Assembly: GCA_946481195.1 (NCBI GenBank)
Contig: CAMLNG010000186.1
Location: 1 to 7,156 of the forward strand
DNA length: 7,156 nt
DNA from: an uncultured Chromatiaceae bacterium
GTDB lineage: Bacteria > Pseudomonadota > Gammaproteobacteria > Enterobacterales > Alteromonadaceae
Direction: 5' to 3'
Made by a program: the position numbers and the translations under genes. The notes beneath the pieces were generated by a model. The model saw nothing but the letters and a program-made list of their open reading frames with translations, was not told the DNA's origin and ran no database searches. Below, one piece after another: positions 1-6,316 of this stretch (its first letter is position 1; each line of letters starts with the position of its first letter).

Positions 1-204
1 AAAGGTGCCAATTTTCAGGAACTTGCGAAGAAACATTCGTTATGCCCTTCCGGTAAAAAAGGTGGTGATCTCGGTGAGTTCAGACCGGGTCAGATGGTTA
101 AAGCCTTTGACGAAGTGGTGTTTAAAAAGCCGGTACTGGAAGTCCATGGCCCGGTGAAAACCCAGTTTGGTTTCCACCTGATCAAAACCCTCTATCGCGC
201 CTGA
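1..204 (+). CDS. ppiC: Peptidyl-prolyl cis-trans isomerase C (parvulin), 3' part
   Basis: The frame is open from the first base and ends in TGA at 202-204, giving the last 67 residues of a small single-domain parvulin. PpiC proteins are about 92 residues, so roughly 25 N-terminal residues lie off the left edge. Visible family hallmarks are the [11 protein letters not shown] segment with the active-site-region Cys (fragment residue 15), GGDLGEF (21-27), the [12 protein letters not shown] helix with Met32 and Phe36, and the C-terminal QFGFHLIK strand with His59. The family catalyses cis-trans isomerisation of peptidyl-prolyl bonds. PpiC is cytoplasmic, and no fused chaperone domain is seen at this C-terminus. 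The ending LYRA matches the natural family end, so the gene is not truncated at its 3' side. The acetyltransferase downstream starts 21 bp later, so the two are probably co-transcribed. The promoter is outside the window. Confidence 0.92.
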   Translation, partial: KGANFQELAKKHSLCPSGKKGGDLGEFRPGQMVKAFDEVVFKKPVLEVHGPVKTQFGFHLIKTLYRA

Positions 205-225
205 GGCGCATCAAGCGAGCCCTGC

Positions 226-747
226 ATGCAGATTATTCAGTGCCAGTATGAGTCCGACGCGGCGCAGATCCTGGAGATCTTCAACCACGCCATTTTGCAC
301 ACAACTGCGCTCTATGAATATAAACCCCGCACCATGGCGACAATGCAGCAGTGGTTCGCCAATAAAACAGCCGGCAACTTCCCGGTGATTGGCCTGAAAG
401 CCGACGACGGTACTTTGCTGGCGTTTGGCAGTTATGGCACTTTCCGTGCTTTTCCGGCTTTTAAGTATTCGGTGGAACATTCGGTCTATGTGCATCCGGC
501 GCATCAGGGCAAAGGCCTTGGCCAGCAGATGCTGCAATTACTGATTGAGGCGGCAAAAGCGCAGGGCTATCACTTATTGATTGGTGGTATTGATGCCAGC
601 AACAGCGGCAGCATCGCGCTGCATCAGAAACTTGGTTTTGTCCACAGCGGAACTATCACACAAGCCGGCTTCAAATTCGGCCGCTGGCTGGATTTAGCCT
701 TTTATCAGCTGACGCTGCCGACACCACTGCAACCTCATGATGATTAA
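226..747 (+). CDS. GNAT-family N-acetyltransferase (phosphinothricin / amino-acid acetyltransferase-like)
   Basis: This 173-residue protein is a single GNAT domain, the usual length of the PAT/MnaT (YncA) subgroup. The acetyl-CoA binding motif A is clear: SVYVHPAHQGKGLGQQML at residues 86-103, with the Q-x-G-x-G pyrophosphate loop at 95-99. It is followed by the IGGIDASNSGSIALHQKLGF block (119-138), where the Asn and the LGF strand are typical of the subgroup. The N-terminal half carries IFNHAILHTTALYEYKP (18-34), which resembles the substrate loop of phosphinothricin and methionine-sulfone acetyltransferases. Members acetylate the alpha-amino group of amino-acid analogues such as methionine sulfone or phosphinothricin; the substrate here cannot be read from sequence. 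ATG at 226 is the first start after an in-frame TGA (the ppiC stop), and only a weak GAG lies ahead of it, which suggests translation coupled to ppiC. A strong terminator follows 13 bp after the stop. Confidence 0.88.
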   Translation: MQIIQCQYESDAAQILEIFNHAILHTTALYEYKPRTMATMQQWFANKTAGNFPVIGLKADDGTLLAFGSYGTFRAFPAFKYSVEHSVYVHPAHQGKGLGQQMLQLLIEAAKAQGYHLLIGGIDASNSGSIALHQKLGFVHSGTITQAGFKFGRWLDLAFYQLTLPTPLQPHDD

Positions 748-760
748 GACCTTTTATCGC

Positions 761-790
761 AAAACGCCCGCTTAACGCGGGCGTTTTTTT
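761..790. terminator. Perfect 11-bp rho-independent terminator overlapping the rhlE stop codon
   Basis: Arms AAAACGCCCGC (761-771) and GCGGGCGTTTT (777-787) pair perfectly around a five-base loop, TTAAC. On the plus strand seven T residues (784-790) end the structure, which makes a strong terminator for the ppiC-acetyltransferase transcript. On the minus strand the stem is followed by four T residues, then GCG, so it should also work, less strongly, for the helicase transcript. The loop holds the helicase TAA stop (772-774), and the right arm encodes its last residues. Confidence 0.88.
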
Positions 791-2058
791 CCGGTCAGTT
801 CGGCGCGCAACCGGGCTTTTTCCTGCGACAACTTGCGATTATTGGAGAACTTTTTCTTTGGTTTGACTTCATCCTGCTCGTCAGCCGCTTTGTGAGTGCC
901 TTTGCTGGAATGATTAAATCGCGGGTCATGTTCGTAGCCCGGCAACACCTGCTGGGTGATCACTTGTTTGGTTAAAAGTTCTATTTCTTTGAGCATCGGC
1001 AAATCATCCGGCGTCACTAATGTGACAGCCAGGCCGACGTTGCCCGCCCGGCCGGTACGGCCGATGCGGTGCACGTAATCTTCCGCCTGATGCGGTAAAT
1101 CGTAGTTGACCACTATCGGCAGCTCTTCAATATCCAGGCCCCTTGCGGCAATATCCGTAGCCACCAATACCCGCACTTTGCCTTCTTTAAAATCCTGTAA
1201 GACTTTCGTGCGATGGCCCTGGCTTTTATCGCCATGAATGGCCTGAGCATCAATACCATCGAGCTGAAGTTGCTTGCTTAACCGGTCAGCACCAAACTTA
1301 GTTCTGCTGAAAATCAGCACCTGCTGCCAGTTCTTTTTGCCGATGACTTCAGAAATCAGTTCGCGTTTACGTTGTGAATCCACCCGATACGCCAGCTGTT
1401 CGACACCTGCAGCCGTAGAGTTGGCTTTGGCCACTTCGACCAGCACCGGGTTATCCAGCAGCGAATCCGCCAGCGTTTTAATCTCCGCCGAAAAAGTCGC
1501 CGAGAAAAACAAGGTCTGCCGCTTGGGCGGTAACTTCGCCATAATGCGGCGAATATCGTGGATAAAACCCATATCGAGCATGCGATCAGCTTCATCCAGT
1601 ACCAGTACTTCCAGCTGATATAAACTGATACTTTGCTGATGCAGGTGGTCGAGTAAACGGCCCGGAGTCGCAATCAGAATGTCGAGGCCAGCAGCGGCCT
1701 GTTCCAGCTGTGGATTCACCGAAACACCGCCATAAAACACCGCGGTTTTCAGACTCAGATGGCGGGCATAAGCGGCGACGTTATCTGCCACTTGCTGCGC
1801 CAGTTCTCGCGTTGGCGTTAAAATCAGGCAACGCACCTGTTTCGCCACTAACGGCGTGGGGTCGCTGCTAAGTTTTTGTAAAATGGGTAAGGTAAAAGCA
1901 GCAGTTTTACCGGTGCCGGTCTGAGCGCCGCCTAACACGTCTTTGCCCTGTAAAATCAGCGGAATGGTTTGTTGCTGAATCGGCGTTGGCGTCTGATAGC
2001 CTTGTTCGGCGATGGCCGTTAGAATAGGCGGCGCAAGGGCCAAATCGGTAAATTGCAT
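772..2058 (-). CDS. rhlE: DEAD-box ATP-dependent RNA helicase, RhlE type
   Basis: This 428-residue protein has the complete two-RecA-domain DEAD-box core. The Q motif is PTPIQQQ (24-30), Walker A/motif I AQTGTGKT (45-52), Ia PTRELAQQ (82-89), Ib TPGRLLD (131-137), [13 protein letters not shown] (155-165) and III SAT (186-188). Domain 2 carries IV LIFSRTK (248-254), [11 protein letters not shown] (305-314) and [12 protein letters not shown] (330-339). All ATP- and RNA-binding motifs are intact. After the core, [11 protein letters not shown] (371-381) is the signature that follows the helicase core in RhlE proteins, and the tail is short and basic (KPKKK, GKKRPR). RhlE proteins unwind short RNA duplexes and take part in ribosome assembly, RNA decay and cold adaptation. 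ATG at 2058 has GAGG four bases upstream. The promoter appears to be the extended -10 at 2106-2114. Assignment to RhlE rather than RhlB, DbpA, SrmB or DeaD rests on the overall layout and the PGYE.DPR motif. Confidence 0.93.
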   Translation of the reverse strand: MQFTDLALAPPILTAIAEQGYQTPTPIQQQTIPLILQGKDVLGGAQTGTGKTAAFTLPILQKLSSDPTPLVAKQVRCLILTPTRELAQQVADNVAAYARHLSLKTAVFYGGVSVNPQLEQAAAGLDILIATPGRLLDHLHQQSISLYQLEVLVLDEADRMLDMGFIHDIRRIMAKLPPKRQTLFFSATFSAEIKTLADSLLDNPVLVEVAKANSTAAGVEQLAYRVDSQRKRELISEVIGKKNWQQVLIFSRTKFGADRLSKQLQLDGIDAQAIHGDKSQGHRTKVLQDFKEGKVRVLVATDIAARGLDIEELPIVVNYDLPHQAEDYVHRIGRTGRAGNVGLAVTLVTPDDLPMLKEIELLTKQVITQQVLPGYEHDPRFNHSSKGTHKAADEQDEVKPKKKFSNNRKLSQEKARLRAELTGKKRPR

Positions 2059-2083
2059 AACACCTCAATATAAAACCAGCTGC

Positions 2084-2096
2084 AGGAGCCGCATTG
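2084..2096 (+). promoter_or_regulatory. Ribosome binding site that fixes a TTG start
   Basis: AGGAG at 2084-2088 lies five bases before TTG at 2094-2096. No ATG or GTG is present in this frame between here and the conserved GIY-YIG core, so this Shine-Dalgarno site supports TTG as the start codon of the GIY-YIG gene. Confidence 0.65.
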
Positions 2097-2462
2097 CAGA
2101 GCGCGATTATAGCAGAAACGCCCCCGGCGGCGCAGTGGCAGCTTTATCTGGTACGAACCAGCAGTGGCAGCCTGTATGCCGGCATTTCAACGGACCCAGA
2201 GCGCCGGCTGCGCCAGCACCAGGGCGAGCTTACCGGCGGGGCCAGAGCCTTGCGTGGCAAAGGCCCGCTACAGCTGGTCTGGACTTTTGCCGCAATAAAC
2301 CGCAGCCATGCCAGCAGCCTGGAATATCAGCTGAAGCAATTAAAAAAAGCGGATAAAGAACATTTGATTCGCGGCGACTGGCAACCCGACTGGCTGATGT
2401 ATGCACCCGGGTCTCATTGTGCAATCAACTCAGAGCCAGCCGCTTCCACCGAAGTCGCATAG
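2094..2462 (+). CDS. GIY-YIG nuclease-family protein (YhbQ / UPF0213-like)
   Basis: This 122-residue protein is a stand-alone GIY-YIG domain. The core begins with WQLYLV (15-20), the position of the GIY strand, followed by SLYAGIS (27-33), the YIG-equivalent strand. DPERRLRQH (34-42) supplies the conserved arginines and histidine. GGARALRGKGPLQLVW (48-63) is the usual YhbQ block, and SLEYQLKQLKKADKEHLI (75-92) carries Glu77 where the family has its metal-binding glutamate. The catalytic residues therefore look intact. The family is annotated as putative structure-specific or DNA-repair endonucleases, with little proven biology. The N-terminal 13 residues and the last 25 or so extend beyond the conserved domain. 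The gene diverges from rhlE across 35 bp. A weak TATAAA at 2069-2074 could be its -10, but I see no matching -35. The TTG start is argued from the AGGAG site. No terminator follows the stop. Confidence 0.86.
   Translation: MQSAIIAETPPAAQWQLYLVRTSSGSLYAGISTDPERRLRQHQGELTGGARALRGKGPLQLVWTFAAINRSHASSLEYQLKQLKKADKEHLIRGDWQPDWLMYAPGSHCAINSEPAASTEVA
2106..2114 (-). promoter_or_regulatory. Extended -10 promoter element for rhlE
   Basis: On the minus strand the sequence reads TGC-TATAAT, a perfect consensus -10 hexamer with the TGn extension. No good -35 hexamer lies 16-18 bp upstream, which is expected for extended -10 promoters. Transcription would begin near 2099, giving a leader of about 40 nt that carries the GAGG ribosome site before the helicase ATG at 2058. 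The element lies within codons 5-7 of the divergent GIY-YIG gene. The call is based on sequence match and position only. Confidence 0.6.
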
Positions 2463-2527
2463 GCAAAAGCCGGCAAAACCATTAATCTGCTGATAAATAC
2501 TCGCAACTGACCGAGATTGATTGCCGC

Positions 2528-3442
2528 GTGGACAATTTTATCCTGATCCTGATTTACCTGAGCCTTGGCTTTGCCATGCGCCGGGTGCCGAAATTCCCGG
2601 CCGAAACACCGGTGGTGCTGAACACTTTTGTTATGTATGTCGCACTACCGGCATTGGTATTGCAGAAAATCCCTTCGTTGCATTTTTCCTGGGATTTGCT
2701 TATTCCGGCTTTAGTGCCGTGGATATTATTGTTGCTGGTCAGTGCTTTGATTCTTTTGCTGGGGCGTCTGCTGCACTGGTCACGTGACATTATCGTCGCG
2801 CTGCTGATTGTGCTGCCGCTCGGCAATACGTCGTTTCTCGGCTTCCCCATGATAGAAGCGCTGTTTGGCGGTGATTGGCTGCCTTATGCGATGATTTACG
2901 ATCAAATCGGCTCTTTTGTTGCGCTGGCAACCTGGTCGACCATTTTGGCCGCACTCTATGGCGTGAATGCCGCCCAAAGCCAGGTATCCCCTGCCGCGAT
3001 GGCCATGCGCATTCTGACTTTCCCGCCTTTTTTGGCACTTGTGGTAGGTCTATTACTCAAATCCTGGACTTATCCGCCTTTATTGCAGACCACGCTGGAT
3101 AATCTGGCGGCCACCCTGGTGCCGCTTATTATGTTCGCGGTGGGTTTTCAGCTGAAGTTTTCGCTGGCCGGCGAACGATTGTCGCCGCTATTGAGCGGTC
3201 TTGGCATCAAGCTGCTGCTAATGCCGCTGTTGGTTCTCACCGGTGCCATGCTGCTGGGGTTATCGGGTAAAGCGGTGCAGGTGTCGGTATTTGAAGCGGC
3301 GATGCCACCGATGATTTCAGCCGGTGCTATTGCGATGATGGCAGGCCTGGCGCCACGTCTGGTGGCGGCTTTGGTCGGCTTTGGCCTGCTGTTGAGTTTT
3401 ATCACGCTGCCGCTTTGGGCCTGGCTACTGCACCAGCTCTGA
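2528..3442 (+). CDS. AEC-family (auxin efflux carrier-like) inner-membrane permease
   Basis: This 304-residue, very hydrophobic protein has about ten membrane segments, roughly residues 3-17, 28-48, 58-80, 86-108, 119-144, 163-180, 190-208, 219-244, 252-272 and 277-301. The start MDNFILILIYLSLGFAMRR, the VMYVALPALVLQKIP segment (35-49) and the GNTSFLGFP motif (99-107) are typical of bacterial AEC transporters. EAAMPPMISAGAIA (256-269) matches the conserved proline-containing helix of the second repeat. Some bacterial members carry dicarboxylates such as malate; the substrate here cannot be assigned. The start is GTG at 2528: an in-frame TAA lies at 2483, no ATG is available until residue 17, and the N-terminus matches the family. 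The ribosome site is poor (only GAG at 2513-2515). The gene stands 65 bp after the GIY-YIG gene, and they could be co-transcribed. Its stop lies one base from that of the opposing peptidase gene. Confidence 0.91.
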   Translation: MDNFILILIYLSLGFAMRRVPKFPAETPVVLNTFVMYVALPALVLQKIPSLHFSWDLLIPALVPWILLLLVSALILLLGRLLHWSRDIIVALLIVLPLGNTSFLGFPMIEALFGGDWLPYAMIYDQIGSFVALATWSTILAALYGVNAAQSQVSPAAMAMRILTFPPFLALVVGLLLKSWTYPPLLQTTLDNLAATLVPLIMFAVGFQLKFSLAGERLSPLLSGLGIKLLLMPLLVLTGAMLLGLSGKAVQVSVFEAAMPPMISAGAIAMMAGLAPRLVAALVGFGLLLSFITLPLWAWLLHQL

Positions 3443-3443
3443 G

Positions 3444-4454
3444 TTATCGCAGCGCTGTCAAATCCGCCTGATCCAGCAGCAACAATGCCGACAAAATGGT
3501 GTCGCTAACTTTGTGATAAAACTCCAGGTCAACGCGCTCAAAAGTGTCGGTTGGCTGATGATAATCCACATGGTCCGGCACGCCAAAATAAACAAAAGGC
3601 ACCCCCTCAGTGGCAAAAATGCCGTGATCGCTGGCATCGCTCCAATCCTGCACCAGCCCTGCGACTGCTGAGGGTCTGTCATGACCAAATTTCAGTGCCA
3701 CCAGACTGTCTTGCTGCAACGGTTGTAACAGCGGCAACAGCGCCGGATGCTGATAGGTACCTACCGCAAACAGCTGCGCTTTGCTGTCCCGGCTTAACAT
3801 ATCCAGATTAACGTTCAGCGCCAGCTGCTGTGGGTCTAACAACTTGCCGGCAAATAACTGTTTGCTGCCGTGCATGCCTTGTTCTTCATGATCAACCGCA
3901 GCAAAAATCAGTGAATGACGCGGCGGATGCGCCTGAAAATAAGCCGCCAGCGCGAGTAATGCCGCTACGCCTGAAGCATTGTCATCGGCGCCGGGATAGA
4001 CACGGTTATGATGCACACCAACATGATCATAATGGGCGCTGAGAACTATGGCGGGTAGCTTTGGCTCAGTCCCGTTGATTTTACCGACGAAATTGACGCC
4101 ATCGCTTTGACCGTCAGTTTGATATCGTTGTGTAAAACCAGCTGTGCCAGCGGGGATCAAACCAAGCTCAGTAAAACGCCTTTGCAGAAACTGCCGTGCC
4201 AACTCACTACCCGGCTGACCAGGCCGCCGCCCCGCCATCTCACTGGATGCCAGCGTACTGAAATCTGCGGTTTGTTGCAGCTGATCCAGCCTTGGCTGAT
4301 AACTGGTACGGCTGACGCCTGGCTGCGCGTCAATCCGGGCCTGTTCCGCCCGGGTTAATTGCTGTTGACCAACCTGATAAAAAGGCCACACAGCCGCCGC
4401 ACAGACCACCGCAACCGCCACTATCTGGCTAATCCGTCTGAACCATAACGCCAT
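3444..4454 (-). CDS. M28-family zinc metallopeptidase with N-terminal membrane anchor
   Basis: Read from the ATG at 4454, this is a 336-residue peptidase. A basic N-terminus (MALWFRR) and a hydrophobic stretch at about residues 8-23 form a signal anchor or signal peptide, so the enzyme should act in the periplasm. The M28 core has the full two-zinc set: His141 and Asp143 in SAHYDHVG, bridging Asp157 in GADDNASG, the Glu190-Glu191 pair (general base and zinc ligand) in DHEEQGMHG, Asp218 in NLDMLSRD, and His299 in VDYHQPTDT. The family contains aminopeptidases that release N-terminal residues from peptides; exact specificity is unknown. The ATG has an ideal AGGAG seven bases upstream. A longer reading from TTG at 4502 would add 16 residues but lacks a ribosome site and begins at the edge of a terminator hairpin. 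The gene lies 100 bp downstream of panP on the same strand, separated by that terminator. Confidence 0.92.
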   Translation of the reverse strand: MALWFRRISQIVAVAVVCAAAVWPFYQVGQQQLTRAEQARIDAQPGVSRTSYQPRLDQLQQTADFSTLASSEMAGRRPGQPGSELARQFLQRRFTELGLIPAGTAGFTQRYQTDGQSDGVNFVGKINGTEPKLPAIVLSAHYDHVGVHHNRVYPGADDNASGVAALLALAAYFQAHPPRHSLIFAAVDHEEQGMHGSKQLFAGKLLDPQQLALNVNLDMLSRDSKAQLFAVGTYQHPALLPLLQPLQQDSLVALKFGHDRPSAVAGLVQDWSDASDHGIFATEGVPFVYFGVPDHVDYHQPTDTFERVDLEFYHKVSDTILSALLLLDQADLTALR

Positions 4455-4466
4455 CAATACACTCCT
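4455..4466 (-). promoter_or_regulatory. Ribosome binding site that decides the M28 peptidase start
   Basis: On the minus strand AGGAG (4466-4462) lies seven bases before the ATG at 4454-4452. It selects that ATG over an upstream in-frame TTG at 4502. A TATAAA just ahead of it (minus strand, about 4473-4468) is too close to the ribosome site to serve as a -10 for this start. Confidence 0.75.
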
Positions 4467-4500
4467 GTTTATACAAACCACATTCAGCGGCTTTGCGATC

Positions 4501-4526
4501 AAAAATGGCGGTCAGACCGCCATTTT
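4501..4526 (-). terminator. Rho-independent terminator downstream of panP
   Basis: The sequence AAAATGGCGGTC-A-GACCGCCATTTT is a 12-bp perfect inverted repeat (4502-4513 with 4515-4526); a real hairpin would leave 3-5 bases in the loop. On the minus strand the stem runs into five T residues (4505-4501). It lies 28 bp after the panP stop and 46 bp before the peptidase ATG, so it separates the two transcripts. Confidence 0.82.
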
Positions 4527-4554
4527 CATTCCTGTTATGCCGTGTACACCGACG

Positions 4555-6204
4555 TTAATAATCCCGCGCCAGCTGCAGTAACTTAGGTAAAAACTCTTTG
4601 TCCATTTTCGCCAACTCAGTTTGCTCATCCAGCACATCGTGCAGAATCTGGTCTGTTGTCAGCGGATTAGCCAGTACAATACGAAACACCACAGTATCCT
4701 GCCGATAATAGCGGGCCGGCGTCAAGCGCGTGCGTGAGACAAAAGATTTGCCCTCTTCCCGCTGACGCTTCTGGATAAATTTGGTGAGGCCACTGAGCAA
4801 TTCATTGAATTTCTTCAACCGCTCCACATCACCGGCCGCTTTGGCTTTGTGCATCGCCTGTTGTACCTGGGCCGGTACATAACGGTAGGTCAACAAACAA
4901 AGCTCAGGGGCTGTCACCAATTCAAAGTCGGCATGTAAATCAATCAATCCGGCAAAATAACGTGCTTTTTCTAAAGACCTGTTGATCAGGATCTCATAAC
5001 CTTTGCGGCCAATCACCTGTAAACAGGCATGCACCAGCATCGCCATGCCGGGGCGGGAGCCTTCCAAGGTCTGGCTGCCTAAATCTTTTGAGCCTTTACG
5101 CAGAATATATTCAGCGTGGTGTTCAATGGCATGGGCACTCGATGGATGTTTAAATACCACCATGCCAGCGCCCATCGGCACATACATTTGTTTGTGTGCA
5201 TCGATAGTGACAGAATCGGCCAGTTCAATACCTTTGAGCAGATACCGATAACTGTCCGACAATAATGTAGCGCCGCCCCAGGCCGCGTCGACGTGGAAAT
5301 GACACTGCAACTCTGCGGCGAGTGCCGCAAGCTCAGTTAATGGATCAACATTACCGGTTTCGGTCGTGCCGGCGACACCAACAATCGCCATCACCCGGAT
5401 GTGGCGAGCCTGCAGCTCCAGCGCTTTTTCGCGCATTTTCACCACGTCAACTTTGTTGTTGTCGTCCGTGGGGATTGGGATCAACATATCGCGACCAATC
5501 CCAAGTAAATCTGCAGCTTTTTTCAGTGAGTAATGGCCACGTTCCGACACCAGAATGGCCAAATCGTCATAGCCGTAATGACGCATAGCACGGAACAGCC
5601 CTTCTTTCGCTACACCTTTAAAATCACCATCCGGTTTCAGTAAACGGTTACGCGCAATCCACAGCGCTGTCATATTGGCGACAGTGCCGCCAGAGCAAAA
5701 CGCACCGAGCGAATGGTTGGCGCTATGCTGCCATTTTTTGTAGAAGCCTTCCGTTTCGCCATAGACCAAATGGTGCATCATGCCGAGCACCTGACGTTCC
5801 AGCGGCGTGAAGGCTTTGGAAGTCTCGATTTTGACCAGATTCTGATTAAGCCCCACCATCATTTTCGACAGTGGCAACACAAAATAAGGTAAAGCTGAAG
5901 TCATATGGCCGATAAAACTGGGCGCTGCGGTGTGGACTGAATGCGCCACCAGCTTTTGCATAATATTTTCGGCGTAATCGGAGACAAAAGTCGGTTCGGC
6001 CGGGATCTGATAAGCCTGAAAATCACGTTCAATCTGCCACAGCGGTTTTTCCACTGCGACAATACTTTCGCGCAGGAAACCAGCCAGATTCTGCGAAATG
6101 TTTTGTTCGATGATGCTGAGCGTCGAATCCGGCGCTTCAGGGACGGTAAAGATCCGCCACAGAGCCTCTTCGGACGCTGTTGCCGTTCGTTTGTTATCTG
6201 TCAT
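4555..6204 (-). CDS. panP: PLP-dependent aspartate 1-decarboxylase, PanP type
   Basis: This 549-residue group II PLP decarboxylase has the length and sequence style of PanP, the pyridoxal-dependent aspartate decarboxylase that replaces pyruvoyl-dependent PanD in Vibrio and relatives. The reaction is L-aspartate to beta-alanine and CO2, feeding pantothenate and CoA synthesis in the cytoplasm. Visible PLP-fold elements are FIGHMTSALPY (97-107), the phosphate loop FCSGGTVANMTA (169-180), the ring-stacking His224 in SERGHYSLKKA, VGVAGTTETGNVDP (275-288), the cofactor Asp306 in HVDAAWGG, and the Schiff-base Lys338 in DAHKQMYVPMGAG. The C-terminal small domain includes FVSRTRL, and the gene is full length. 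ATG at 6204 has GAGGA ending three bases upstream. Older annotation often calls such proteins glutamate or 2,4-diaminobutyrate decarboxylase. Substrate identity rests on family resemblance, not on a residue I can point to. The upstream leader is unusually structured, and a strong terminator follows. Confidence 0.9.
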   Translation of the reverse strand: MTDNKRTATASEEALWRIFTVPEAPDSTLSIIEQNISQNLAGFLRESIVAVEKPLWQIERDFQAYQIPAEPTFVSDYAENIMQKLVAHSVHTAAPSFIGHMTSALPYFVLPLSKMMVGLNQNLVKIETSKAFTPLERQVLGMMHHLVYGETEGFYKKWQHSANHSLGAFCSGGTVANMTALWIARNRLLKPDGDFKGVAKEGLFRAMRHYGYDDLAILVSERGHYSLKKAADLLGIGRDMLIPIPTDDNNKVDVVKMREKALELQARHIRVMAIVGVAGTTETGNVDPLTELAALAAELQCHFHVDAAWGGATLLSDSYRYLLKGIELADSVTIDAHKQMYVPMGAGMVVFKHPSSAHAIEHHAEYILRKGSKDLGSQTLEGSRPGMAMLVHACLQVIGRKGYEILINRSLEKARYFAGLIDLHADFELVTAPELCLLTYRYVPAQVQQAMHKAKAAGDVERLKKFNELLSGLTKFIQKRQREEGKSFVSRTRLTPARYYRQDTVVFRIVLANPLTTDQILHDVLDEQTELAKMDKEFLPKLLQLARDY

Positions 6205-6225
6205 TTATCCTCGCCGTGGTGAACT

Positions 6226-6278
6226 CAGACTCTGCGGTCTGTTGGCGCTTGAAAGCGCGTGGGCTCTGCGGTGGCCCA
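6226..6278 (-). promoter_or_regulatory. Structured panP 5' leader: three tandem hairpins with a repeated loop motif
   Basis: On the minus strand, 5' to 3', the leader can form hairpin A (arms TGGGC/GCCCA, 6278-6260, nine-base loop), hairpin B (GCGCT/AGCGC with a four-base loop, 6258-6245) and hairpin C (CAGAC/GTCTG, 6241-6226, six-base loop). A and C both carry CCGCAGA in or bordering the loop, although their stems differ in sequence. The block ends 13 bases before the GAGGA ribosome site of panP. I do not recognise it as a known riboswitch or protein-binding leader, and regulation is inferred from position and structure alone. Confidence 0.4.
6230..6272 (-). repeat. Nine-base direct repeat ACCGCAGAG in the panP leader
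   Basis: The minus-strand sequence ACCGCAGAG occurs at 6272-6264 and again at 6238-6230, 34 bases apart, with hairpin B between the copies. Both copies fall mainly in loop positions of the flanking hairpins. With only two copies of nine bases, chance cannot be excluded. Confidence 0.5.
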
Positions 6279-6286
6279 AAGGAAGC

Positions 6287-6315
6287 AATGTACTAAAACA
6301 CATCACAAATGTCTT
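6287..6315 (-). promoter_or_regulatory. Candidate sigma-70 promoter for panP
   Basis: On the minus strand AAGACA (6315-6310, four of six to TTGACA) and TACATT (6292-6287, four of six to TATAAT) are separated by exactly 17 bp. Transcription would start near 6280, just before the first leader hairpin, giving a leader of about 75 nt. The match is moderate and other weak hexamers exist nearby. Confidence 0.35.
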
Positions 6316-6316
6316 T

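Noticed and set aside
202..228. ppiC and the acetyltransferase are in the same frame with a single TGA between them, suggesting stop-codon readthrough or a fusion.
   Set aside because: The PpiC end (LYRA) is the natural family end, the acetyltransferase has its own ATG where its family begins, and nothing after the TGA resembles a readthrough or selenocysteine signal.
2471..2526. Inverted repeat CGGCAA/TTGCCG flanking the gap before the AEC permease.
   Set aside because: There are only six pairs across a 44-base loop, with no T tract or known operator pattern, so it is consistent with chance.
2521..2787. An 88-residue plus-strand frame (TTG start) overlapping the permease start.
   Set aside because: It is a frame-shifted shadow of the AEC permease, whose GTG-started frame carries the conserved family sequence.
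4401..4406. Possible lipoprotein lipobox cysteine (residue 18) in the M28 peptidase signal region.
   Set aside because: The residues before the Cys are A-V-V, which lack the small residue (Gly/Ala/Ser) needed at -1, so a signal anchor or ordinary signal peptide is more likely.
4468..4473. TATAAA on the minus strand upstream of the M28 gene as its -10 box.
   Set aside because: Transcription would begin at or after the AGGAG ribosome site, leaving the message without it, and no -35 lies at 16-18 bp.
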